A stretch of 64,000 bases of DNA from the NCBI GenBank assembly GCA_046328115.1, contig JAXLXE010000003.1, positions 186,001 to 250,000 on the forward strand, given 5' to 3'. Positions 8,727 through 17,294 of this stretch are shown here, piece after piece; position 1 is the stretch's first letter, and each line of letters begins with the position of its first letter. A model generated the notes under the pieces. The model ran no database searches. It worked only from the letters and a program-made list of their open reading frames with translations, and was not told the DNA's origin. The translations under genes and the position numbers were made by a program. The DNA is from JAXLXE01 sp046328115. GTDB taxonomy: Bacteria; Chloroflexota; UBA6077; JACCZL01.

Positions 8727-9899
8727 ATGAGCGCGCTGCACACGCCCGTCAGCTACCGAACCCCGCCCCTCATCCGCGTTGGCTGGGGCGCCCTGGCCGA
8801 ATCGCTGCGCGGGATACTGGCAGAGGTCGGCTGCGCGCGGCCCCTGCTGGTCACCGACCCGGTCGTCGGCAAACTCAGCTCCGTCACCGCGGCCCTCGCG
8901 GCTCTCGGCGAACAGCCACCGTTCGCCGCCCGGTTCGACGCCATCCCTGGGGAGCCGACCGTTCGCGAGGTGGAACTGGGCGTCGCCACGCTGAACGACG
9001 GCCGCTGCGATGGTATCGTCGCCCTGGGCGGCGGCGCCGTGCTGGACACCGCCAAGGCCATCGCTATGCTCGCCCCCAACGGCGGCCGCCTACCGGATTT
9101 CATGGGGACCAATAAGTTCGCCCGCGCAGGCGTGCCCGTCATCGGCGTGCCCACCACCGCCGGCACGGGCAGCGAGGTCACGCGCTTCACCGTCATCACG
9201 GACGCCGAGACGCGCGTGAAGATGCTGATCACGGATGACAAGATGGTCTGCCGCGCCGCCATCGTGGATCCGTCGCTGCTGGTGGAGGCGCCGCCTCGCG
9301 TCACCGCCTCGGCCGGCGTGGACGCCCTGACCCATGCGATCGAAGCGTACGTGAGCAAACGAGCGAACGTGCTGGCGGACACGCTAGCGCTCTCCGCTAT
9401 CCGAAAACTGGTCTGGTCCCTCCCGGTGGCCTTCGACCGTCCGACGGACGTAGATGCTCGCACAGCCTCCGCCGTAGCGGCGCTGGAAGCGGGCCTGGCC
9501 TTCTCTAACTCCTCCGTCTGCCTGGTCCACGGCATGTCGCGCCCCCTGGGCGCGGTCTTCGGCGTGCCCCACGGCATCGCAAACGCGATGCTCCTCCCCA
9601 CCATCACGCGCTTCAGCGTGGAGGCGGCGGCGGAGCGCTACGCCGATGTCGCCGTGGCGCTGGGCGCCCAGCCATCCGACACCCCACTGGAGACGGCCAC
9701 GCGCGGTCTGCGAATCGTGGAGGATCTGTGCGAGACGCTCAGGATCCCCACGCTGGGCGGCTACGGCATAGAGCTCCAGGCGCTCCGGGAGATCGCCCCC
9801 AAGATGGCCCAGGACGCGCTCATCAGCGGCAGTCCAGCCAACAACCCCCGCGTCCCGACCGCGGAGCAGATCGTAGCACTGTATCTGGCGGCGCACTGA
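8727..9899 (+). CDS. iron-containing alcohol dehydrogenase (group III)
   Basis: A 390-residue NAD(P)-dependent dehydrogenase of the Fe-ADH/maleylacetate reductase superfamily. It has the N-terminal Rossmann half with the GGG motif ALGGGAVLDTAKA, the GTGSEVT phosphate/cofactor segment, and the metal-binding half with DALTHAIEAY and HGMSRPLG...GVPHG, which supply the Asp/His iron ligands. Length is typical. The substrate cannot be assigned; maleylacetate reductase or an alcohol/aldehyde role are both possible. The ATG is set by GGAGG at 8717-8721 with a five-base spacer. An upstream open extension lies in the divergent promoter region and was excluded. Confidence 0.9.
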   Translation: MSALHTPVSYRTPPLIRVGWGALAESLRGILAEVGCARPLLVTDPVVGKLSSVTAALAALGEQPPFAARFDAIPGEPTVREVELGVATLNDGRCDGIVALGGGAVLDTAKAIAMLAPNGGRLPDFMGTNKFARAGVPVIGVPTTAGTGSEVTRFTVITDAETRVKMLITDDKMVCRAAIVDPSLLVEAPPRVTASAGVDALTHAIEAYVSKRANVLADTLALSAIRKLVWSLPVAFDRPTDVDARTASAVAALEAGLAFSNSSVCLVHGMSRPLGAVFGVPHGIANAMLLPTITRFSVEAAAERYADVAVALGAQPSDTPLETATRGLRIVEDLCETLRIPTLGGYGIELQALREIAPKMAQDALISGSPANNPRVPTAEQIVALYLAAH

Positions 9900-9907
9900 A
9901 CCGAAGA

Positions 9908-9936
9908 TTGACCTGGGCGTACTCTCCGTATACACT
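9908..9936 (+). promoter_or_regulatory. sigma-70 promoter of the toxin-antitoxin pair
   Basis: TTGACC (9908-9913), a 17-base spacer, then TACACT (9931-9936). The start of the antitoxin gene lies 40 bases downstream. Confidence 0.65.
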
Positions 9937-9957
9937 GTAAATACGGTAAGTACGGAG
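9924..9957. promoter_or_regulatory. probable autoregulatory operator of the toxin-antitoxin pair
   Basis: A perfect 7-bp inverted repeat, CTCCGTA (9924-9930) and TACGGAG (9951-9957), brackets the -10 hexamer. The 20-base centre contains a further TACGGTA-like half-site. AbrB/MazE-fold antitoxins usually repress their own promoter, so this is the natural binding site. Confidence 0.55.
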
Positions 9958-9976
9958 TCTTGGGCGCGAGGATGTC

Positions 9977-10189
9977 ATGATCGTCAGCAAGCTGCGCAAG
10001 AGCGGCAACAGTTTCGTTGTCACTGTGCCGCGCGAGGAGATCGAGCGGCTCGGCATTCAGGAGGGCCAGCTCCTCGCGGTCGAGGTTCGCCCAGTCGAAG
10101 TGCGCCCACGCCTATCACCGGAGCTTCGCCAGGCATTCGAGTCAAGTTGGCAGCGTCACGAGGCAACGTACCGACAACTGGCGCGCTAG
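9977..10189 (+). CDS. AbrB/MazE-type antitoxin
   Basis: A 70-residue protein. Residues 1-45 form a swapped-hairpin AbrB/SpoVT DNA-binding domain (KLRKSGNSFVVTVPREEIERLG is the family hallmark). The C-terminal 25 residues are a charged helix that would wrap the toxin. It should dimerise, bind the inverted repeat at 9924-9957 and neutralise the downstream Doc-like protein. GAGG at 9968-9971 serves the ATG. The next gene starts six bases after the stop, so the two are co-transcribed. Confidence 0.85.
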   Translation: MIVSKLRKSGNSFVVTVPREEIERLGIQEGQLLAVEVRPVEVRPRLSPELRQAFESSWQRHEATYRQLAR

Positions 10190-10195
10190 TCGTCC

Positions 10196-10624
10196 ATGAC
10201 CGAGTCGTTGCCCCTCCGCTACCTGACGGTTACGGATGTCATCGCGCTCCATGAAGCGATCATGGAGCGGATGGGCCAACCGCCGGCTGCACTGAGAGAT
10301 GAAGGGTTGCTGGAGTCTGCCGTGCGCCGGCCCCTCACCGCGTCGTACTACACAGGAGCAGACTTGATCCGGCAGGCCGTAGTGCTCGCCGTGGGCATCT
10401 CACAGTCACAGGCATTCGTCGATGGGAACAAGCGCACCGCCTTCGCGGCGTTCGACACCTTCCTGTTATTGAACGGTGTAGTCACTGAGATCGATTCGTT
10501 GGAGCTGGCGCGTCAGATCGAGTTGGTCGCCGAGCGGCAAGATTCAGTTGAATCAGCGACGGACCGATTTGAGATCTGGCTCCGCCAACGCCTCGGCCCG
10601 GAAATCCCCTCGGCCATTGATTGA
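10196..10624 (+). CDS. Doc/Fic-family toxin-like protein with altered active site
   Basis: A 142-residue death-on-curing (Doc) family protein. Typical segments are ALHEAIMERMG near the N-terminus, LRDEGLLESAVRRP, and the Fic/Doc core FVDGNKRTAFAAF at 74-86. Doc enzymes phosphorylate EF-Tu using the His of H-x-F-x-D-[GA]-N-K-R. Here that position is Gln72 (codon CAG at 10409-10411), while Asp76, Gly77, Asn78, Lys79 and Arg80 are kept. It may be a natural variant of the family, a weakened enzyme or a non-catalytic relic. It lies six bases after the AbrB-type antitoxin and shares its promoter. Confidence 0.85.
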   Translation: MTESLPLRYLTVTDVIALHEAIMERMGQPPAALRDEGLLESAVRRPLTASYYTGADLIRQAVVLAVGISQSQAFVDGNKRTAFAAFDTFLLLNGVVTEIDSLELARQIELVAERQDSVESATDRFEIWLRQRLGPEIPSAID

Positions 10625-10668
10625 GACCTCATTGAGACATCGCGGCGCACCGCCGCGGCGATCCCGCT

Positions 10669-10676
10669 GCTACCCT
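10669..10676 (+). promoter_or_regulatory. extended -10 box before molybdenum hydroxylase gene
   Basis: GCTACCCT, 43 bases before the TTG start at 10720. It fits the recurrent G-N-TA-N3-T box. No -35 was found. Confidence 0.35.
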
Positions 10677-10719
10677 AGCCTGATCCGGTCGCCCGCGGCG
10701 ACGCGCTGGAGGTCAGGTC

Positions 10720-13050
10720 TTGGCAGCGGAGCGATTCTTTGGTCAGCGCGTTCGTCGTTTTGAAGACCCGCGCCTGCTCCGCGGCGAGGGCGCCTTCATC
10801 GAGGACCTCCAGCTAGACGGCGTTCTCCACGCCGCCTTCGTCCGCAGCCCTTATGCGCACGCCCGGATCGTCCAGGTCGCCACCCAGCCAGCGCTCGACG
10901 TCGGCGCCATCGCCGTCTTCACCGCTGCCGACCTGCTGGAGCACCCCATCCCCACGGTCGTCCCGCACCCCGCGTACCGCGGCTGCAACCAGCCATCGCT
11001 GGCACGCGAGGCCGTCCGCTTCGTAGGCGAGGCGTTCGCCGTGGTCGTGGCCCCGGATCGCTACACGGCGGAAGACGCCGCCGGCGCCATCCTGGCCGAG
11101 TCAGAGTTCGAGCCGCTGGACGTCGTGGCGGACAGCCAGTCCGCCATCGAGGACGGAGCACCGCGCATCCACCCCTCATTGCCAGACAACGTCAGCGGCG
11201 ACTGGGTGGTGGAGGTGGGTGACGTTGATGACGCGTTCGCCCACGCTGCACACGTTGTCTCTGGCCGATTCTCCGTCCAGCGGTACACCGGCATGCCAAT
11301 GGAGTGCCGTGGCGTGCTGGCCGCGGTGGACCCCGTCTCTGATCGCCTCACCATTTGGAGCAGCACCCAGTGGCCCCACACCGTCCGCGGCGCCCTGGCA
11401 AGCGCGCTCGAGCTCCCGGAACACCAGATCAGAGTGATCGCCCCAGATCTCGGCGGCGGGTTCGGCGTCAAGCAGGACATTTACCCAGAGGAGATCGTCC
11501 TGCCCCAGGTTGCGCGCACGCTGCGCCGCCCCGTGAAGTGGGTGGAGACCCGCCGTGAGCACTTCACCGGCACCGCCCACTCCCGCGAGCAGATCCACGA
11601 CGTGGAGCTTGCGCTGGACGCGGACGGCGTCGTCACCGCGCTCCGCGCCGACGTGCTGGCGGACCTGGGCGCCTATAGCCGCGGCCTCAGCGTCCTCTGC
11701 CCCTCCATCACCTCGGGTTCGCTGCTGGGGCCTTACCGCGTCACCAACTACCGTGCCCGCATCCGCTGCGCCATCACCAACAAGGCGCCGGCCGGCGCGT
11801 ACCGTGGCGCCGGCGGGCCAGAGGCGGTCTTCGCCCTCGAGCGGGCCATAGATCGCGCCGCCGAGGCCCTGGCCATCGATCCGGCCGAGCTTCGGCGTCG
11901 CAACTTCATCCGCCCGGATGAGTTCCCCTGGAATACCGGCCTGGGCAGCGCCCAGGTCCCCATCATCTACGACAGCGGCGAATACGAGGCCGGGCTGGAC
12001 CAGGCGCTGGATCTCGGCCACTACGCCGAGTGGCGGCAACGCCAGGCCGAGGCACGCGCGGACGGGCGATATCTCGGCATCGGCGTCGTGCCGTATGTGC
12101 TCCTCGGAGGCCTGGGACCCTACGAGAGCGCAGAGGCCCGCGTTGACTCCTCTGGCCAGGTCGTCGTGGTCACGGGGGCGCACGCCCACGGCCAGGGCAC
12201 GGACACGGCACTCGCCCAGATCGTGGCTGATGAGCTAGGCATCCAGCCGGCCCAGATCACCGTCCGCCACGGAGACACGGACCAGATCCCATTCGGTGTG
12301 GGCACCTACGCCAGTCGGAACGCCGTGACCGCCGGCAGCGCCACAGCCGTCGCGTCACGCATCGTCCGCGAGAAGGCGCTGAAGCTCGCCGCCATGCTGT
12401 TGGAGACATCGCCGGCCGATCTCGAGCTGGCAGACGGCACGGCCCGGGTCAAAGGCACACCTGACAGGTCCGTCACGCTGGGCGCGCTCGCTCGCGCCGC
12501 CGAGCCACAGCAGAAGCTGCCAGACGGCATGGAGCCCGGCCTGGAGGGTCGGCACTACTTCCAGGCGCCGCTCCCCACCTTCTCCAGCGGCTGCTGCCTG
12601 GCCGTGGTAGAGGTGTGGCCAGACACCGGCCGGATCGAGATCCTGGACTACGTCTCAGTCAACGACGCCGGCCCCCTGATCAATCCCACCATCGTGGACG
12701 CTCAGATCCAGGGCGGCCTCGCCCAGGGCCTTGGCGGCGCGCTGTTTGAAGAGATCATCTACGACCAGGAGGGCCAGCCCGCCAGCTCTTTCCTTGATTA
12801 CGCCATTCCCCGCGCCACGGATGTGCCAGATGTACGCCAGGCCCACCGCTATACCCGCTCCCCGCTCAATCCGCTGGGCGTCAAAGGCTTGGGAGAGGGC
12901 GGCTCGCTCGCCCCGCCACCGCTCCTCGCGGCCGCCGTGGAGGACGCGCTCCGCCCCCTGGGCGTGCGGATAGATCGCACGCCCATCACCCCCGGCGTGA
13001 TCTGGCGACTTTGCCGCGAGCGACTATCCGCTCGGGAAGACACCGCGTGA
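10720..13050 (+). CDS. xanthine dehydrogenase/CoxL-family molybdopterin-binding large subunit
   Basis: A 776-residue large subunit of a molybdenum hydroxylase (xanthine dehydrogenase, aldehyde oxidase, CO dehydrogenase superfamily). The N-terminal domain starts with FGQRVRRFEDPRLLRGEG, typical of the family. The Moco-binding segments include DLGGGFGVKQD, and the catalytic glutamate lies in KGLGEGG near the C-terminus. The active-site loop reads AYRGAGG rather than the AYRCSFR of true form-I CO dehydrogenase, so CO oxidation is unlikely; a purine or aldehyde is more probable. The usual FAD (CoxM) and 2Fe-2S (CoxS) partners are not adjacent. The TTG start is set by GGAGG at 10708-10712. The stop overlaps the next start by four bases (GTGA), so the amidohydrolase is translationally coupled. 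Confidence 0.9.
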   Translation: MAAERFFGQRVRRFEDPRLLRGEGAFIEDLQLDGVLHAAFVRSPYAHARIVQVATQPALDVGAIAVFTAADLLEHPIPTVVPHPAYRGCNQPSLAREAVRFVGEAFAVVVAPDRYTAEDAAGAILAESEFEPLDVVADSQSAIEDGAPRIHPSLPDNVSGDWVVEVGDVDDAFAHAAHVVSGRFSVQRYTGMPMECRGVLAAVDPVSDRLTIWSSTQWPHTVRGALASALELPEHQIRVIAPDLGGGFGVKQDIYPEEIVLPQVARTLRRPVKWVETRREHFTGTAHSREQIHDVELALDADGVVTALRADVLADLGAYSRGLSVLCPSITSGSLLGPYRVTNYRARIRCAITNKAPAGAYRGAGGPEAVFALERAIDRAAEALAIDPAELRRRNFIRPDEFPWNTGLGSAQVPIIYDSGEYEAGLDQALDLGHYAEWRQRQAEARADGRYLGIGVVPYVLLGGLGPYESAEARVDSSGQVVVVTGAHAHGQGTDTALAQIVADELGIQPAQITVRHGDTDQIPFGVGTYASRNAVTAGSATAVASRIVREKALKLAAMLLETSPADLELADGTARVKGTPDRSVTLGALARAAEPQQKLPDGMEPGLEGRHYFQAPLPTFSSGCCLAVVEVWPDTGRIEILDYVSVNDAGPLINPTIVDAQIQGGLAQGLGGALFEEIIYDQEGQPASSFLDYAIPRATDVPDVRQAHRYTRSPLNPLGVKGLGEGGSLAPPPLLAAAVEDALRPLGVRIDRTPITPGVIWRLCRERLSAREDTA

Positions 13051-14369
13051 GCACCCACATCCGCGGCGGCACGGTGGTCACCATGAATCCTCGCCGCGAG
13101 GTGCTCCAGGCAGACGTGGTGATCGGAGACGACGGCCGCATCGCGCGGATCACGCCCCACGCCAGCGGGCCCTCAGACGCCAAGCTCACCATCGACGCCA
13201 GTGGGCAGATCGTCATCCCCGGCCTTATCCAGGCCCACCTGCACCTCTGCCAGACGCTGTTCCGCGGGCTGGCCGAAGACCGCGCGCTGCTCCAGTGGTT
13301 GCGCGAGCGCATCTGGCCCCTGGAAGCGGCCCATTCGCCGCGCAGCCTGCGCGCGTCAGCGCTCCAGGGCATGGCCGAGCTGCTCACCAGCGGGACCACC
13401 GCGGTTCTGGACATGGGCACAGTCCACCACACCGATCAGCTCTTCATCGCGGCGGTGGAGTCAGGCATCCGCTATGTGGGCGGCCAGGCCATGATGGACG
13501 ACGGTGATGACGTTCCCGAAGTGCTCCGCCAGACCGCCGCGGACTCCCTGGCGGAGAGCGACCGGCTGCACGCGGAATGGCACGGCAAGGCCAATGGACG
13601 TCTCCGCTACGCGTACGCCCCGCGCTTCATTCTCTCTTGTAGCCAGCCATTGCTCCACGCCGTCGCCGGCCGGTCCCAGCAAGGCGCCCACGTCCACACC
13701 CACGCCGCGGAGCAGCAAGCTGAGCTAGACGCCGTGCGCGCCCAGCTCGGCACGGACGACATCTCCTATTTCGATCGGATCGGCCTGCTTGGTGACCGCC
13801 TCACACTGGCCCACGGCGTGTGGCTGGCATCAGACAGCATCCACCGCATCGCCCAGACCGGAACTCACATCGCCCACTGCCCGGCCTCCAACCTCAAGCT
13901 CGCTTCCGGGCTGGCTCCCGTATCCGAGCTCCGCCGCGCGGGCGCCAGTGTTGCACTCGGCTCCGACGGCGCCGCCTGCAGCAATCGGCTGGACATCTGG
14001 ACCCAGATGTCGCTTGCCGCGCTCGTTGCCACAGTCCGCGACGGGCCGGGCGCGGTCTCGGCGCTGGAGGTGTTTGAGATGGCCACCCTCGGCGGCGCCG
14101 CGGCGCTTGGCCTGGCCGACCAGATCGGCAGCATTGAGGTCGCCAAGCGAGGCGACCTTACCATCGTGAACGCACCCTGGGATCTGCCGCAGACGGATGT
14201 TTACACCGCGCTGGTCCACTCCACGTCCGCCGCGGATGTGTCAGACGTGCTCGTTGACGGGTCCCAGCTCGTCCGGCGTGGCGAGCTCCTCACGCTGGAC
14301 TCGCAGCGGGTGGCGGCGGCGTCCCGGGCGGAGCGGACCGGGTTACTGGATCGAGTCTCCTTCGGCTAG
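13047..14369 (+). CDS. amidohydrolase (Atz/Trz-SAH deaminase family)
   Basis: A 440-residue metal-dependent TIM-barrel deaminase or chlorohydrolase. The HxH metal motif is in LIQAHLHLCQTLFRGLAED. Other ligands are the His in HVHTHAAEQ and in LAHGVWL, and the Asp in LGSDGAACSN. This signature is shared by 5-methylthioadenosine/S-adenosylhomocysteine deaminase, guanine deaminase and triazine hydrolases. The start is the GTG in the GTGA overlap with the preceding hydroxylase stop. Coupling to a molybdenum hydroxylase suggests breakdown of a purine or related heterocycle: deamination plus hydroxylation. That pathway is an inference. The stop overlaps the convergent MFS gene's stop by four bases. 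Confidence 0.88.
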   Translation: MSTHIRGGTVVTMNPRREVLQADVVIGDDGRIARITPHASGPSDAKLTIDASGQIVIPGLIQAHLHLCQTLFRGLAEDRALLQWLRERIWPLEAAHSPRSLRASALQGMAELLTSGTTAVLDMGTVHHTDQLFIAAVESGIRYVGGQAMMDDGDDVPEVLRQTAADSLAESDRLHAEWHGKANGRLRYAYAPRFILSCSQPLLHAVAGRSQQGAHVHTHAAEQQAELDAVRAQLGTDDISYFDRIGLLGDRLTLAHGVWLASDSIHRIAQTGTHIAHCPASNLKLASGLAPVSELRRAGASVALGSDGAACSNRLDIWTQMSLAALVATVRDGPGAVSALEVFEMATLGGAAALGLADQIGSIEVAKRGDLTIVNAPWDLPQTDVYTALVHSTSAADVSDVLVDGSQLVRRGELLTLDSQRVAAASRAERTGLLDRVSFG

Positions 14370-15616
14370 GCTCGTGCCGTCCGCTCGGCTCGGATCTGAT
14401 ACAGCAGCGCCAACGCCACAACGGAGCACAGCGCCCCACCCACGAACGCCGTGGTGTACGAGCCCGTGGTGTCCACCAGCCAGCCAAAGATCGGCGGGCA
14501 GATCATGATTCCCAGATAGCTCGCGGTGAGATTCACTCCGGCCGCCGTGGCCGATGCCTCGCGGCCCACGATCTCCGCCACGAAGATCATGTTGATCCCA
14601 TTCCAGCCAATGGCGGACACACCCGCAACCGCCAGCAGCCCGACGAGCGCCAGACGCGGCGTCTCACCGTCCACCACGGCCAATCCCAGCGCGCTAACGG
14701 CCGCCAGCACACCGATGATGCCAATCACCACCTTGCGCCGACCGCCGAACAGCCAGTCGCTCACCATCCCCCAGCCGATCCGCCCAACCACCCCACCACC
14801 CTGCGCCAGCGACAGCATGGCCCCCGCCTCAATCAGCGACATGCCCACGCGCTCGCGCAGGAACAGGACCAGGAACCCCACCAGCGAGAGCTGAACCCCC
14901 GCGTACAACAACGTCACCGCTGACAACAGCAGCAGGTCCCGATTGCGCAGCACCGTTCCCACGCTGGGTCGCGGTGGCCGGGCTGAAATCTCCGCCTCCG
15001 GCGCCCGCTCGCGGTACAGCAGCCAGGAGAGCACGCCAGCCGCCGCCGTGATGGAGCCCAGCGCCACGAACGCGCCGCGCCATCCCAACGCTGTCGCCAG
15101 CGGCGGCACCAGCACGCCGCAGATCATCCCCGCCAGCGCCACGCCCGTCTGCTTGATCCCCATGGCCAGCCCGCGACGCCGCGTTGGGAACCACTCCACG
15201 ATCGCTCGCGTGGTCGGCGGCAAGGCGAACCCGTTTCCCAGGCCAAACGCCAGCATCGGCACAACCAGTAAGCCAAAGCTCGGCATCGCCGCCTCGAGCG
15301 CCAGCGGCACCCCGGCCAGCACCAGCCCGCCCAGGAACAGCGAGCGCACGCCGAACCGGTCACTCAGGCTGCCCGCCAGGATCAAGATGAAACACGCCCC
15401 AGCGTAGCTGGCGGTGACCAGCAAGCCGATCTGCTGGCGCGAGACACCGAGATCGTCCACCAGGAACGGCGCGATCGGAGAGATGGCCTGGTTCCCGAAA
15501 GAGGCCGTTGTCTGGACGAGCGTGGCCGCGAATAGCACGATCCAGGGATATGCTGCCCACGCGATCAGCCCGCTGGGCCGGCTCCCGTCCACGCTCACGC
15601 CCAGCGTTCTCGCCAT
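14366..15616 (-). CDS. MFS transporter
   Basis: A 416-residue, 12-TM major facilitator. The A-like motif between TM2 and TM3 reads GSLSDRFGVRSL, and the matching loop in the second half is GMVSDWLFGGRRK. The profile resembles the NNP/oxalate-formate antiporter or cyanate-permease type carriers (MFS_1), which import organic anions. The substrate is unknown. Given the convergent hydroxylase-amidohydrolase pair, it may bring in the compound they degrade (inference). The ATG has GGGAGGG eight bases upstream on the minus strand. Confidence 0.88.
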   Translation of the reverse strand: MARTLGVSVDGSRPSGLIAWAAYPWIVLFAATLVQTTASFGNQAISPIAPFLVDDLGVSRQQIGLLVTASYAGACFILILAGSLSDRFGVRSLFLGGLVLAGVPLALEAAMPSFGLLVVPMLAFGLGNGFALPPTTRAIVEWFPTRRRGLAMGIKQTGVALAGMICGVLVPPLATALGWRGAFVALGSITAAAGVLSWLLYRERAPEAEISARPPRPSVGTVLRNRDLLLLSAVTLLYAGVQLSLVGFLVLFLRERVGMSLIEAGAMLSLAQGGGVVGRIGWGMVSDWLFGGRRKVVIGIIGVLAAVSALGLAVVDGETPRLALVGLLAVAGVSAIGWNGINMIFVAEIVGREASATAAGVNLTASYLGIMICPPIFGWLVDTTGSYTTAFVGGALCSVVALALLYQIRAERTARA

Positions 15617-15798
15617 GCAGATTACCCTCCCAGCCCCGCCTCACGGCAGCGTAACACACCGGCCAGCGCGCCTGAGACGAGGCGGCCAGCCAACCCACCC
15701 GCCCGCACAAGCGGATCGCCTATTTTCACTGCACCCGTAACCAATCGGCGGCATCTGACGTTCTTTCTCAGGGTCCATATTGGAGAGAGTGGGAGTAA

Positions 15799-16170
15799 AT
15801 GATGCGTCGATTCATGATGGGTGCCCTGGTGGCCGCCCTTTCGCTGTCCGGCACCGTCGGGATGGCCAACGCCAAGGAGCGGCTTTCCATCGCGCCGTCA
15901 TCCGGCCACCAGAGTGAGACGTTTACCGTCTCTGGTACCGGCCTTCAACCCGGACTGGCGCTAGACATCAACTTCAAGTCCCCCGGAGGCACGGTCTTCT
16001 CCACGGCGGCGCTAAACAAAGTCGTGGTGGTTGGCCCGGATGGCAAGTTCGCGTTTGACTTCATTCCCGCCAACAGCTTCGCGGGCGAGGACGCTGGCGA
16101 GTGGGACGTACAGGTCTGCGTCACCCAGACCGACGATTGCGCTGAAGGCGACTTCGAGATCCACGCCTAA
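15799..16170 (+). CDS. small secreted protein, Ig-like
   Basis: A 123-residue exported protein of unknown function. The signal peptide (MMRRFMMGALVAALSLSG... ending at ANA-KE, about residue 25) is clear. The mature 98 residues look like one all-beta Ig/TIG-type domain: alternating hydrophobics, a GTGLQPG turn, and a C-terminal strand pair carrying two cysteines (CVTQTDDC) likely to be disulfide-bonded. GGGAG lies just before the ATG. A long palindromic terminator follows 16 bases after the stop, so it is probably monocistronic. Confidence 0.75.
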   Translation: MMRRFMMGALVAALSLSGTVGMANAKERLSIAPSSGHQSETFTVSGTGLQPGLALDINFKSPGGTVFSTAALNKVVVVGPDGKFAFDFIPANSFAGEDAGEWDVQVCVTQTDDCAEGDFEIHA

Positions 16171-16186
16171 GCGGGTCGTCTAGCCA

Positions 16187-16220
16187 CGCCAAACGGCCGG
16201 GGTACCCCGGCCGTTTGGCG
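16187..16220 (+). terminator. perfect 34-bp palindrome, terminator-like
   Basis: Two 16-base arms (CGCCAAACGGCCGGGG and its complement) flank a two-base centre TA. The following TTCC gives only a weak T-tract, so it may act as a strong RNA hairpin and 3'-end stabiliser or a bidirectional terminator rather than a textbook intrinsic terminator. Confidence 0.7.
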
Positions 16221-16238
16221 TTCCTGGCTATCGCGGCG

Positions 16239-16246
16239 GCTATCAT
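16239..16246 (+). promoter_or_regulatory. extended -10 box before aminotransferase gene
   Basis: GCTATCAT, 51 bases before the GTG start at 16298; it fits the recurrent G-N-TA-N3-T box. Confidence 0.35.
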
Positions 16247-16297
16247 CACACCCAAACGACCGCACCCAGACCGCGGAAACACGCCCAGGGGTTGTCA

Positions 16298-17143
16298 GTG
16301 TCTGAGCTCGTGTACCTCAATGGCGAGATCCTGCCTTACGAGCAGGCTACCGTCCACATCGACGATCGCGGATTCACCCTGGCGGACGGTATCTACGACG
16401 TCATCCGGGTCTACAACGGCCGCCCCTTCGAGATCCATCGACACATCCGCCGCATCAGGCGGAGCGCCGAGTCCATGCGGATCGAGCTAGACACCAGCCC
16501 GGAGCAGATAGCGGACATCGCGCGCGACCTGATCGCCCGCCAGGGCTTCCAGGACGCCCAGATCTACGTTCAGATCACCCGCGGCGTAGCGCCACGCGGC
16601 CACGCCTTTCCCAAGGGCGTCAAGCCCACCGTGCTCGTGGCAGTCCGCCCCCCCATCAATCCATCACCAGAGCGCGTGGACCGCGGAGAAGCCGCGATCA
16701 CCGTACCGGACGATCGTTGGGGTCGCTGCGATGTGAAGACGATCGGCCTCACCGCCAACGTGCTTGCCCGCCAGCGCGCTGTGGACGCCGGCGTGTATGA
16801 GGCCATCTTCGTGCGGGACGGTTACGTCACGGACTGCGCTTCCTGCAACGCCTTCGCCGTCTTTGGCCAGACCGTCATCACTGCGCCCAAGAGCAACTAC
16901 ATTCTCGGCGGCATCACCCGCGAGGTCGTCCTCGAGATTGCCCGCGGGAACGGACTCGAGGCGCTTGAGGAATCGTTCTCCGTTGACCGGTTCCGGCGAG
17001 CGGATGAGATCTTTCTGACGGGCACAAACACCGGCATCATGCCCATCATCACGCTGGATGGTATGAGCGTGGGGAGCGGGGTTCCCGGTCCCGTCACCCG
17101 CCGCCTGGTGGAGCTGTTCCGCGCGAAGACCGCCGCAAACTAG
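16298..17143 (+). CDS. class-IV PLP aminotransferase (D-amino-acid / branched-chain type)
   Basis: A 281-residue fold-type IV aminotransferase closest in layout to D-alanine aminotransferase (Dat): N-terminal YLNGEILPYEQATVHIDDRGFTLADGIYDVI, then the PLP lysine in DVKT (Lys147) followed by NVLARQRA, the cofactor-contacting VTDCASCNAF segment (Glu of classical Dat is Asp here), and the phosphate-binding GGITRE. It would interconvert D-Ala or another amino acid with its keto acid. Branched-chain aminotransferase or aminodeoxychorismate lyase cannot be excluded. AGGGG at 16287-16291 supports GTG 16298; an in-frame TTG at 16292 is too close to it. Confidence 0.87.
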   Translation: MSELVYLNGEILPYEQATVHIDDRGFTLADGIYDVIRVYNGRPFEIHRHIRRIRRSAESMRIELDTSPEQIADIARDLIARQGFQDAQIYVQITRGVAPRGHAFPKGVKPTVLVAVRPPINPSPERVDRGEAAITVPDDRWGRCDVKTIGLTANVLARQRAVDAGVYEAIFVRDGYVTDCASCNAFAVFGQTVITAPKSNYILGGITREVVLEIARGNGLEALEESFSVDRFRRADEIFLTGTNTGIMPIITLDGMSVGSGVPGPVTRRLVELFRAKTAAN

Positions 17144-17294
17144 ACATATCTGCAGCGCACTCCTGGAATCACGCTGCAAACCGCCCGATCCCAGCCGGCC
17201 CCCGGCACAGCCTTCTGGCGTTTTCCACAGAGGATGACGCGCGCCAGATTGCCGGCAACGCGACGTTCGGACGGGGGCGAGACGTCTGGGAACC

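Noticed and set aside
10720..13050. Carbon-monoxide dehydrogenase (coxL form I)
   Set aside because: The active-site loop is AYRGAGG, not AYRCSFR, and coxM/coxS are absent nearby.
16187..16220. Insertion-sequence end or attachment site
   Set aside because: The 34-bp palindrome has no transposase, target duplication or second copy nearby and sits just after a stop codon, as a transcript-end hairpin would.
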